Of a stretch of 64,000 nucleotides of DNA, positions 1-10,885 are shown one piece after another. The DNA is from Hypholoma sublateritium FD-334 SS-4 (lineage: Eukaryota > Basidiomycota > Agaricomycetes > Agaricales > Strophariaceae), in contig KN817518.1 of assembly GCA_000827495.1 (NCBI GenBank), positions 1,662,652 through 1,726,651 on the forward strand, in the 5' to 3' direction. Made by a program: the position numbers and the translations under genes. The first letter of the stretch is position 1. Each line of letters opens with the position of its first letter. The notes beneath the pieces were generated by a model. That model was not told where the DNA came from and did not search any database. It saw only the letters and a program-made list of their open reading frames with translations.

Positions 1-955
1 AAAACTCCTTGTCGAAAGTCGTCTATGGTTTGCAGATATCTCCACAGATGGCGAACCTCCCTGGCAACCTGAAATCCAAATTGACGGGCACATCGACACA
101 GCCTTCTCATATATTCGGGAACATCTCGAGTATGTTTCTCACCTCGTTATCAGGGACAGTAGGCTCATTCTCATAGATATATCATCTTTGAGCTACTGAA
201 GAATGTAAGTTCTTTTTCGTTCGTGTCCTTCGACCTAAAAGACAGTTCTATTAGGCAATGAGCGCTATCTATGCCAAACATATGCCTAAGACCTCTCCTC
301 CGCCGATTCAAGTAACAATCGTAGCAGGGAAAAACGATGTTGCGATTCGCATCAGTGATCAGGGCAAGTATCCATATGAATTGTGCGATTTCCACTTTCT
401 CACTTTACCATAGGCGGTGGGCTCAGCCATGCTCAAACCCCGATCTCCACTCCGTCCGACCTATTCTCTTTTTCTCATGTTCGAAATGCAACAAGGCTTG
501 AGGATTCTAGAATCGGAGCACTTCGAAACGCGAGCCAAAGCCAAGAAGGTTTACGAGCGACCGTAGCCGAACAACTCGGAAGCTGGGAGAAAGCACGAAA
601 ACAGGAGACTGTTGATTTATCTGCTGCTCCTTCACAGATCCTGCATCCGCGCATCGGCATTGGATTACCGATGAGCAACATCTTTGCAACGTGAGTGAAA
701 TGATTGCAGTTGTACCTCTTTTTCATTGCTTGTATGCAGTTATTTTGGAGGCACTCTACAATTAGTGTCCTTGGATGGCTGGGGTAAGCATCATATTTAT
801 TAGTATCCCCAGAACAAGATTAATGCTTGTGTATACTAGGTACTGACGTTTATCTGCGTCTTCCGAAATTGGTCTGTTCAGTTGTATAGCTATCAGTACC
901 CGTTTACTGATTTCGTGAGACATAGGGCACCAATTTGGAAGGAATCGAGCTGTGA
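1..955 (+). CDS. Mitochondrial PDK/BCKDK-family protein kinase, 3' part (5' truncated by window edge)
   Basis: C-terminal half of a mitochondrial alpha-ketoacid dehydrogenase kinase, the family that phosphorylates and inactivates pyruvate or branched-chain ketoacid dehydrogenase E1. Visible pieces are FELLKNAMSAIY (N-box of the GHKL ATPase fold), ISDQGGGL (G1 box), GIGLPMSNIFATYFGG (G2 box) and DGWGTDVYLRLPKL near the end. These are spread over six or more short exons. The stop is TGA at 953-955 after a last exon encoding GTNLEGIEL. The ATP lid between the G1 and G2 boxes is long (about 90 residues), as in some fungal Pkp-type kinases. The intron at 364-413 has a GC donor. The N-terminal four-helix domain and start lie outside the window, so PDK and BCKDK cannot be told apart. 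Confidence 0.85.
364..413 (+). other. GC-AG intron in the PDK-like gene
   Basis: The intron begins GCAAGT after the codon for Q in ISDQ and ends CCATAG. Splicing here gives the conserved DQGGGL box in frame. The nearby GT (position 368) would shift frame and destroy the G1 box, so the GC donor is needed. Confidence 0.75.
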
Positions 956-1083
956 ACTCTAATTTGTACATATGTGTATGAGTACTCCCCTCCGTCGTCA
1001 CAGAACGACCCACAGGGAAAGATGGATTGTGTTCCGGGTGCGTACAATGTCACATCGACCATTTAAATGTATTCAATATGAAT

Positions 1084-1197
1084 CCAATGATGGCAACGTT
1101 AGAAGATCGCGCGGAAAGTAATAGGTTAAAGAATTCCCGTCGGCCGTGAAAAACAGCCAAACGGGAACTCCGAATTTTTATTTTGAAGGAACGGGCT
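1084..1197 (-). repeat. Split direct repeat B2 (element 3' end)
   Basis: Second copy of the 114-bp B repeat. Its outer end at 1084 is the other element boundary, next to PDK 3' flanking DNA. Confidence 0.8.
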
Positions 1198-1249
1198 GCG
1201 CTACTATAACATGACTATAGTATATAGGTGTGGGAGGGTGGGTAGCGCA
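1198..1249. repeat. Spacer between A2 and B2 bounded by a 7-bp inverted repeat
   Basis: 52 bp opening with GCGCTAC (1198-1204) and closing with GTAGCGC (1242-1248). It is absent from the A1 side, where the internal deletion begins. It may be the inner part of the original A repeat. Confidence 0.6.
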
Positions 1250-1576
1250 AACCGTATTCTCTCTGCGTGAAGTGAGAGAGAAGAACACTTGAGACATGAG
1301 TCTCGTTCCCTAGCGAGGGAAAGCGAAGCGTGATAAAAATAGCTCGCGGTCTATTTTTGCGTAGTTGACTAGAATCGCCCGTCGTCCCTTCACCTAGCGA
1401 GGTGACAGGGGAATAGGCGTAGTCTGCTCACTGCGCGCCTAGCGAGGCGCGGTGGCAATCACCTAGCGAGGTGATAATGCATTTTCCCTGGCGCGCGGGC
1501 AAAATCGGGAAGTCTCGCGCGGGCTCGAAGCACTCTGCCATTTATTGGACTAGAGTAAACATTGTTTAAACACGAC
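1250..1576 (-). repeat. Split direct repeat A2
   Basis: Second copy of the 327-bp A repeat, directly abutting B1 at 1576. The high identity to A1 suggests recent insertion or recent homogenisation. Confidence 0.85.
1306..1475. repeat. Four mini-hairpins with constant TAGCGA loop (in A2)
   Basis: Perfect stems at 1306-1321 (TTCCC/GGGAA), 1390-1405 (TCACC/GGTGA), 1434-1451 (CGCGCC/GGCGCG) and 1458-1475 (ATCACC/GGTGAT). All enclose the same six-base loop TAGCGA (TCGCTA on the element strand). Stems change in a compensatory way while the loop is fixed. Confidence 0.8.
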
Positions 1577-1689
1577 CAATGATGGCAACGTTAGAAGATC
1601 GCGCGGAAAGTAATAGGTGAAAGAATTCCCGTCGGCCGTGAAAAACAGCCAAACGGGAACTCCGAATTTTTATTTTGAAGGAACGGGCT
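1576..1689 (-). repeat. Split direct repeat B1
   Basis: 114-bp repeat that starts CCAATGATGG on the plus strand and ends GGAACGGGCT. It is nearly identical to 1084-1197; one T/G difference is visible. It shares one C with the end of A2. Confidence 0.85.
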
Positions 1690-1698
1690 ACAAATACA

Positions 1699-1721
1699 TT
1701 TTTTTTTTTTTTTTTTTTTTT
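1699..1721. repeat. T homopolymer, 23 nt
   Basis: Poly-T on plus (poly-A on the element strand), about 10 bp inside B1 and 78 bp downstream of the recombinase stop in element orientation. It could be an expanded A-tract in the element 3' region. Confidence 0.9.
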
Positions 1722-1798
1722 CAAGATGAAAGACGGAGGAGAGATGTGAAGGGGAGAAATAAAAGTTAAAGGTACAAATACAATATTACTCAACATGT

Positions 1799-2800
1799 TT
1801 AAGCGTGTGCGTTGGGGCCTAAATGCTCGGGAAAGATTAAGCAGCTCATTAGAACAGGGTTTTTACGAATATAAACGAGGAAGCTGTCGGATGACCAACG
1901 ACCGGTTCCCTGGATAAGCGCGGGTGCGACGCCGTGTTCGGCCAGGGATGTAGCGCCTCCGGCCCGCATGGACTGTCCAGCGATCCCCTTGTCGAAAAAT
2001 GTCGCCAGCTTCCTTGTGAAGAAAGAGCGCGTGGGTACGCGTCCTTCGCTTGTGATCCAAAGGGGGGAAGCGAGGGGAAATCGTGCGTCGCGCAGGCGTA
2101 GGTAATGGTCGAAATGACAGAGTGGGTTGTGCGCGAACTGTCGCTTGGTTACGATCACGATGTTTCCTTCGAAGAAACGGTCTGCCTTGTGAGCGGGGAG
2201 GAGAAATTGATAAGAGATGTCAGAGACGGACACGGAGGATCGCCGTGTGATTTTTCTCCAGTTATGGAGGGATTTGTCGTCGGGAAAGGTCATTTCTCCC
2301 AAGCGAAGAAGTGCGAAGAAACCTGTGAGTATCATTGCGAGGAATAAGCAGTCGTTGTACGAGTTGTGATCGGTGTGAGCGATGACGATGGCGAGGTCGT
2401 CCAAGGTTAGTGCACGTTTGCGAGACACGGGCGAACCGTGGAGTCGCATACATCCTTGCAAGGTGCGGTGAACGATAGGGGATTTTCGCATTTGGCGGAT
2501 GGTTGGGAAGTAGGGTTCAAGCTGGTGGCAAATGCCCGAAAGGTAAGTGTCAACGGAGTCAGGTTTTAAGAAAGCACACGTAAAGACCACATAAAAGGAT
2601 AAGGTTTCTTCGGTTGGTTCGACGGGCATGTTGTGAATGTGGACGAAATTGAGATAAGAATTTAGGGCTGAACCATAAGATTTCCATGTGCCCAGGTCGA
2701 TGCATTGACCAATGGCGATGGCTCTTTCATGGAACAGTTTTTCTCTGGACCAGGGCTCCCTGACGGGTTGCCTGCTCCTGACTGAAGTTGTTGGGATCAT
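1799..2800 (-). CDS. DIRS/Ngaro-type tyrosine recombinase
   Basis: 333-residue intronless ORF. The N-terminal SAM-like region (about residues 20-110) is followed by a catalytic domain with LLRLGEM (first Arg, about residue 167), GQSMRAGGAT (second Arg box, about residue 279) and GRWSSDSFLVYIRKNP (Tyr nucleophile). In the family the second box normally reads H-S-x-R; here the His is Gln (CAG codon). Its ATG overlaps the stop of the upstream RNase H ORF in the tetranucleotide ATGA (2797-2800). The expected role is integration of the circular cDNA through the split repeats. The ORF is full length, but activity is uncertain because of the His-to-Gln change. Confidence 0.85.
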   Translation of the reverse strand: MIPTTSVRSRQPVREPWSREKLFHERAIAIGQCIDLGTWKSYGSALNSYLNFVHIHNMPVEPTEETLSFYVVFTCAFLKPDSVDTYLSGICHQLEPYFPTIRQMRKSPIVHRTLQGCMRLHGSPVSRKRALTLDDLAIVIAHTDHNSYNDCLFLAMILTGFFALLRLGEMTFPDDKSLHNWRKITRRSSVSVSDISYQFLLPAHKADRFFEGNIVIVTKRQFAHNPLCHFDHYLRLRDARFPLASPLWITSEGRVPTRSFFTRKLATFFDKGIAGQSMRAGGATSLAEHGVAPALIQGTGRWSSDSFLVYIRKNPVLMSCLIFPEHLGPNAHA

Positions 2801-3816
2801 TTTTTCGACGGCCCCAGCGCGACTTGTGGGGGTTGAAATGGTCGAATTGTTATGCCGGGGGCAATGCGATTAGCTCTCGTGAATTCGAAGCGCGAGAGAG
2901 AGTCGGCGACACCGTTTAACGTGCCGGAGATGTGAAGAACTCGGAGATCGTGTGAACCAGCCATGATGATGTCGACGGCTGACTTCAAGATGTGGTTGTA
3001 CGCAGCTTGACAACGCATGGAATTGAAGATATCGAATGTGTTTGAACTGTCGGTGTGGATGACAATCCGCTGGCTTGGACGTGATGTTTGGTGAATGTGG
3101 GACAGAGCGGATAACACACATAGAGCCTCAAAGTGAAAGATAAGGTCCTTAGGGGCGTTTGGAAAAATTGAAACGGGGGCGTAGAAGCCCGCGTTGTGGT
3201 TGGTGTCCCAGAAACCTAACCCTTCGAGCGAAGCGTCGCAGTAGACGGTGCGGTCGGCCTCCGTTTCGCCCCAGAAACGAGATTTGAGGACGTGTACCCC
3301 GTCCGACGCCTCGATATGTGCTTTTGCCCAGCGAAAGTCAGCGCGAATAGCTGTGTTCGTGTAGATGCGTTGGTTGGGCTTGGCTTTTCCCTCGAGCTTA
3401 GCGTAAAAATTGTTGAGGAAGGCTTTTAGCCATGGGTAGACGTTGAATGAATAGTTGGCCCAGCCGGCCATTTGTTGCCAGCGTTTCAACGTAAAGTGGA
3501 CAGGCTTCTTCGAGTTCTTCGAAGGTGCGGATCCGTCGTCGTGCTTCTCGGATCTCCGCGGCTCGGTGGACCAAGTGGTGAGCTCGTCAATGAGTCGCCG
3601 TCGAGCTTCGGGAGGGAGCGTGAGGGTCATAGCGTTGGGGTCGACACTTATTCCAATGACGGGAAGGGGAGAGCCGAACACCTGTTTTTTCTCCTTGTGC
3701 GGGATCCCGAGTACGTCCCAAAGTTCGAGGAGAGCGGCTTGGTCGCGCGGGAACTCTTTGTCGTACGGAACCGTATTCTCTCTGCGTGAAGTGAGAGAGA
3801 AGAACACTTGAGACAT
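2797..3816 (-). CDS. RT thumb plus RNase H fragment of the YR retrotransposon
   Basis: 339-residue ORF whose first about 15 residues (MSQVFFSLTSRREN) are encoded inside repeat A1. The rest is the RT thumb/connection region (QMAGWANYSFNVYPWLKAFL) and an RNase H domain. Candidate catalytic acids lie in VYCDASLEGLGF, FHFEALCV, HTDSSNT and GVADSLSR, i.e. D-E-D-D. The RT palm with the YxDD motif is absent, so this is an in-frame remnant created by the internal deletion. The ORF itself has no stops, and its TGA overlaps the recombinase ATG. Confidence 0.8.
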   Translation of the reverse strand: MSQVFFSLTSRRENTVPYDKEFPRDQAALLELWDVLGIPHKEKKQVFGSPLPVIGISVDPNAMTLTLPPEARRRLIDELTTWSTEPRRSEKHDDGSAPSKNSKKPVHFTLKRWQQMAGWANYSFNVYPWLKAFLNNFYAKLEGKAKPNQRIYTNTAIRADFRWAKAHIEASDGVHVLKSRFWGETEADRTVYCDASLEGLGFWDTNHNAGFYAPVSIFPNAPKDLIFHFEALCVLSALSHIHQTSRPSQRIVIHTDSSNTFDIFNSMRCQAAYNHILKSAVDIIMAGSHDLRVLHISGTLNGVADSLSRFEFTRANRIAPGITIRPFQPPQVALGPSKK

Positions 3817-4095
3817 GAGTCTCGTTCCCTAGCGAGGGAAAGCGAAGCGTGATAAAAATAGCTCGCGGTCTATTTTTGCGTAGTTGACTAGAATCGCCCG
3901 TCGTCCCTTCACCTAGCGAGGTGACAGGGGAATAGGCGTAGTCTGCTCACTGCGCGCCTAGCGAGGCGCGGTGGCAATCACCTAGCGAGGTGATAATGCA
4001 TTTTCCCTGGCGCGCGGGCAAAATCGGGAAGTCTCGCGCGGGCTCGAAGCACTCTGCCATTTATTGGACTAGAGTAAACATTGTTTAAACACGAC
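3769..4095 (-). repeat. Split direct repeat A1 (element 5' end)
   Basis: 327 bp that read as identical to 1250-1576. It contains the start codon (3816) of the RNase H ORF and four mini-hairpins. Its outer end at 4095 is the element boundary. Confidence 0.85.
3825..3994. repeat. Four mini-hairpins with constant TAGCGA loop (in A1)
   Basis: Same array as at 1306-1475, shifted by 2519 bp, in the other copy of the A repeat. Confidence 0.8.
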
Positions 4096-6606
4096 AAATA
4101 TTTGCCAACAGCAGATATAGAACAATGAAATCTACCGCCTTACTTTTTGGATTGTTTGCCATTCTACATTTTATTCTGCAAAACATCCAAAAATAACAGG
4201 TCTTGGATTCGCTCTATTTATGTCTTCTATTGAAGCAGCTACTAAATACTTGACAGAAAGTCTTAGAGGATTCAAACACAAGTATTAGGTATACCATGTT
4301 CCGACTTGTTCCAAGAAGCAAAGGAAGATTCGCCAAAATTAAAGTCGTGCGCTCATGTGTGACGGGTATGTATATTGACGTGCTCGACGTTGCCTAAGCG
4401 TTGCTTGTTGGTTGACTGTAGAGTCGGACAGAACTGCCGCTTGCGAGTCGTGCGAGCCAGGCAACTGCTCAACAGCTACCACTTGTGCCACATACTTATA
4501 TCCACCATGCTGATCTGCTTGTCGTCGGTATTCGGATATTAGTAACCTCCGACGCTTCTCCTTGGCCCAACCTTTGCCCAGCCTTCCATATTACAGTTCC
4601 ACGATCTAAATCTTCATGTACCTTTTGATATTTCCAGTCAGCTGAGCCAGGTGAGGTGGAAATTCTTGCCGCTCCACTGGGACTTTGCTGGGACTCCACG
4701 GCCACCACAGTACACCACCAACCTGATCTGATGTTTGTACGACCTCGTTTGACAAGTCCGCACGCGATCTATTTGAAGGCCCGCCACGATATTTCCGGGA
4801 CCTCAGATTGACGCCATTACACGAATCGCCTGATCATTTTTTGAGAGCAGGTCTCTGCATGATATTTTGCTGATCGACGTCACCACNACCNCAGTGCTAT
4901 AATCACATAGCGCGATCCGGCTGAAATCATCCAATGGAGATGACTTGAATCTTGTTAGGAGATTGCCCAGTCATTCCGTTGACAGTAGCATGGGGATTTT
5001 TGAGTATCAAAAAGAGATTATGTATTGAATNATTCTACCTCATAGAAATATTTCGTACTACAACTAAGAATGACTACAGGTCCGACACAAANGCCACAAT
5101 GGCACGAGTATACTATGCCTAACGCATGCGCGGTTCGTAGGACCATACCTAAGATACGTTCTCAGTACGAAGTTTGTCTGTCCNATGCTGTGTACACAAG
5201 TTCGGCGTCGAGCGAAGACTCACCATGGCAATCACGCATGCTTGTGTCTCCCGTGTACTCAGCTGTCTCAGTTACTCCAGAAATCAGAAATGTACATATC
5301 TAATGCATTGTTAATANTGGAAGTAGGCACATGAATGATGAAATGGGCAAACACACCTCTTNGAGAACAATAGTACAAGCCGTGTTAAGACAAGCAATGC
5401 NTGAATNCACAAAGTCAGTATGTTTGTCAGGCAATAGTAAGTAAAGCAGAATGAATACCTCATGTAGGCGTGAGGAGGGATGCATACTTGAAATTGAAAA
5501 GTCTTGATCAGCAGCCGCAGGTGAGTTGGAGTTGACAAANNGCACCGGATACGTTATACTATCATACGTACTATACATTACCTTGGTCGAACTTGCAGTT
5601 TTTCTGGTGCATCAAGATTTGAAATTGAGGAGGGAAAAAGGGGGAGAAAAATTCATGACTTACCAGAACTTGTGACATCTAAGACGTACAGTCAACTCGG
5701 GCTCGGATAATGTCGAAGCAATAGCGGACTTGGCAAGACGAATGCTTGAGTTTTGTTGTCATCCCATCACAAAAGTACGTAGTAAATGGCATAGAGGTAT
5801 CGTTCTGCGTTGAACATATGTCTTTAAGTCAGAGTCTCATCGGAGAACGCGTGCAGGGGGTGGTGGTGGATGTAAGAAGGACAATGATGAGTGATTCGAA
5901 GTTCAAGTTAGCTTGAAGTTATCTCGAACAAGGAGCAAATACTTACAAATAACTTGCCACTCAGAAGTTGGTTGATTCACTCGTCATCAAATCCTCAGCT
6001 NCTCCAAAGGAGGCCAAGTCATAATCTTGGGAGGATGCTTTTTGAAAACTATCGTGACAAGCCGGGATCATAATATTTTTCTGGCGCTGTGTGTGATACT
6101 TCCCATTGATGCCACAGAGGATCTCGCGTTGAGGCCCCGGATGATGCCGTCTGGACCTTATTACCTAAACATCTATGTCAGATATCTCTGATTGAATTTC
6201 GACATTACGACTAAATCTCTCAGATGCACTTTGGCCGCGGCTCTGCGTGAGATTGAACCAGGTTGGTGGTGTATGTACTACTTATCTAAGTTTGCACTGA
6301 TCATGCTTCTCACGCCATTTAGATTGCGGCATGACCGGTTGACCGCTCCTACAGTATCCCCATGCCCAACACCATTTTTAGGACCTACTACATACTGTCA
6401 GCGCCCGTAAGCCGCGCGGATGCCGCAAAAGACTTGATACAGTCAGTGCGACTGCGCTTATCTTCCTTCTTTCTTTCTCATTCGTTCATTGCCACTTCCC
6501 CGCCACTTCCTCAACCTAGTGTCCTGGACTTCTTTCTGACTGTGGCACAATATTACTTGCTCTGTTACTCTTTCTTGGATTAAACTACCATCACGCACTT
6601 ATTTTG
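4096..6606. other. Gene-poor region with ambiguous bases; no confident gene
   Basis: About 2.5 kb with scattered single Ns (4887-6001). Only short open stretches are present. A hydrophobic signal-like start (MKSTALLFGLFAILHF, ATG at 4124) and Cys-rich or open exons-like pieces at about 4430-4520 and 4630-4810 hint at a decayed small gene, but no consistent spliced frame could be built. The last about 150 bp (6450-6606) is pyrimidine-rich and is probably the promoter of the next gene. Confidence 0.5.
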
Positions 6607-7857
6607 ATGGATCCGGAATCTGAATCACAATGTAATCCGCCGCCAGCATACTCTGAACAAGATTTCGACCAGAAGGTTTCTCTTGCTACAGAATTATCTG
6701 TCTTAAACGAAGATGGATGGGAACAATATGATCCCTATGCCTTTGAAGATGACCGCGCAGCAAGTCTGGCCAATCTAACTGGGGAGCACGGTAGCAGATT
6801 GGACCTACAGGGACCTGACTCCTCCCCCGTCGCCCCTTCGCGAGTCGAGAAGAAACAGCAGTTAAACGTGCTCAATGCCTATCCGACGACTGGTCATCGA
6901 ATTTTGGATGAAAATGGTTCTACCTCACGCTCAAGCTGGCCTGAAGCCAGCCCGCTTCCATCGAAAAATACTTCATTATATTCAGATCCATATGCATCAA
7001 AATCCTTTCACGTACCCTACAGCAGCTCAACAGCCATCGTAGAGGAGATTCCACCGCCAGTAGATGACGTGTACTTCGCGATGGCTCATAAGACTGCAGT
7101 GTCTCGACAAGAAGGGCAGATAGTAACCCGGCCAATACCACTCAGCTATCATACCAACACACAATCTGCCGTGGCGGTGACCTTGCCCCAACTACCAAAT
7201 CGCCATCCAGAAATCTATCCTAGTATGTCCAATGATCCAAAATCCAACTATTACGATTCCCCAAGATCTCGTAGGCTGCGATCCCTCCCCGCGACACCTG
7301 CTCCGAAGCATCCGCTTAAACTTGAAGAGCGTCCTATATCTACATACCATCCCATTCAGGCTCCTCTTGTCCACTTCGATGCGTCCATGGCGTATGGAAA
7401 CACGACCCTCCCGTCTAGTCCGCTTCAACAACCAATCGCTTCTAGATCTACTAAACAATCTGATTCGTACTTATTCTATAAGTATGTCTTGCTTTCCAAT
7501 CTCATCAAATGGTGTGTTAATCAGATTTCGCGCAGTTCGGCTGTATCTGCACAATTAAATCGTTCAACCACGTGAGTACAACTACTGTGATGAACATACA
7601 CTGGAAAAACTACGTCTATTACTTGTATGCAATTTTTCTGATCTCTTATCCTTTATAGTACTTCGTATCATGATGCAAGACAATACCCCGTGCAAACGAG
7701 GTCAACAATTGACCCAGATTTGCACCCCACACCTCAATTTTACAACAATAACGTCAACCAGAGACCGGATTTTATGTACTCCATTTCAAATCCCGCGCAA
7801 TATCGCCCGGTCCCCAATGTCAACCGATCCTCCAATCATTCTGGCGATCAATTCTAG
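6607..7857 (+). CDS. Hypothetical low-complexity protein with N-terminal PPxY motif
   Basis: Three exons (6607-7481, 7536-7571, 7659-7857) with 54- and 87-nt introns give about 369 residues ending NHSGDQF. The protein is rich in Ser, Pro, Tyr and Asn with no membrane segment or folded domain that I recognise. Residues 10-15 (NPPPAYSE) form a PPxY motif, the known ligand of WW domains such as those in Rsp5/Nedd4 ligases and their adaptors. The rest (many SP, PLQQP, RPVP stretches) looks intrinsically disordered. Start chosen at the ATG at 6607 (MDPESES). The 3' exons are supported by frame and composition only. Function unknown. Confidence 0.7.
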
Positions 7858-8515
7858 CAAATACTCTCCAGTGCTGAATATATGATCTACCTGCCTCCTA
7901 TATCTATGGCGGAATAACAGAAAACTAACGGCCTGTGCATCCCTCACAGACTTCCCATGTATTCCTTATCATATCCCCATCACTGTAAAGCAGACCAGAT
8001 CGACACCGTTCGAATTATGCCGCACCGCCATGACCCACTACTGAGCATATGAATGTATTAATGGCGTATGTGTAATCAACATGTAATTGTGATACTTTAT
8101 GGCGCCGTGGACTGAGTCCATTTCTTAACTTGTAGTGCATATATTTGGCACAATTGCATGGTGCATTCAAGTTGCATCGGAATAGCCCTGGTCACATCAA
8201 CGATTATACGCAGATCAACGCTTGGCGGCATCAGTTTGTTTATACTGCGATAATTTTTCAAATTGTACTGCGTGTACAATCAGTTGACAATCAGTCTTGA
8301 GCTTGATTGACTAATGAGCAGAGCAAGTTGCAAAGGAGTTGAAAAGAGGCTAAGGGTGGTTTTGATCCCGATCACTGGCTTATTACCACGAAATATGAGC
8401 GCTGGGCGCTGAGCGCGCATCGGTCACTGTTTACTCATACTACACGAACTGCGAATTCCCAATTGCTCTTGCCCCTTGAATAGCATGGTAGTAGCTGTCT
8501 GTGCTTAGCGCCACC
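7858..8515. other. Intergenic, nothing recognised
   Basis: 658 bp, AT-rich, between the stop of the PPxY gene and the kinase start. It should hold the kinase promoter. No repeat or RNA gene seen. Confidence 0.7.
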
Positions 8516-10535
<2,020 letters not shown>

Positions 10536-10675
10536 TAATGCTCTCAACATAATATAGTATTACGCGGAATCACGTTAACATCATTTGCGGCCATGCCATG
10601 CTGATGTTTACTGTTATAATTGCTTTATCTACGATGGGAATATGTATAGAATAACCATTTACTTTGAAATCAAGT

Positions 10676-10705
10676 ATTCTGTACCGATGCATTCTGTACC
10701 GATAC
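10676..10705. repeat. 15-bp tandem duplication
   Basis: ATTCTGTACCGATGC followed by ATTCTGTACCGATAC, one mismatch, in the spacer between the kinase and the helicase. Confidence 0.8.
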
Positions 10706-10885
10706 TTATGTGCAATGTTTGAAGCAGAAGACTAAGTAGTACTTACTGTCGACGAAGTGATGAAGGTAAAAATTTTAAAATGCTGCCGGGCCGGCGTGCC
10801 GTAGTAGGACAATCCCATAGTACGAGTCCTTAATTGCATACACATACAGACACTCCGTACTTTCTCTCCCTTGTGTTCTGTCACC

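Larger units (their letters stand above)
1084..4095 (-). mobile_element. Ngaro/PAT-type tyrosine-recombinase retrotransposon, internally deleted
   Basis: Read on the minus strand the order is A1 (4095-3769), RT-thumb/RNase H ORF, tyrosine recombinase ORF, B1 (1689-1576), A2 (1576-1250), B2 (1197-1084). This A1-ORFs-B1-A2-B2 split direct repeat layout is the known hallmark of PAT/Ngaro elements in the DIRS order, which integrate by a tyrosine recombinase and make no target-site duplication. No DDE integrase or protease is present. The gag-like ORF and the RT palm (YxDD box) are missing. A1 runs straight into the RT-thumb reading frame, so an internal deletion joins them at about 3768. The copy is therefore non-autonomous. 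Confidence 0.85.

Noticed and set aside
1306..1475. CRISPR-like array
   Set aside because: Only the six-base loop is constant, spacing is irregular, stems differ and the setting is a eukaryotic retroelement.
1248..1576. Long terminal repeat of an LTR retrotransposon
   Set aside because: The A repeat pairs with 3769-4095, but a separate B pair is interleaved. The coding part has a tyrosine recombinase and no integrase or protease, so split direct repeats fit better.
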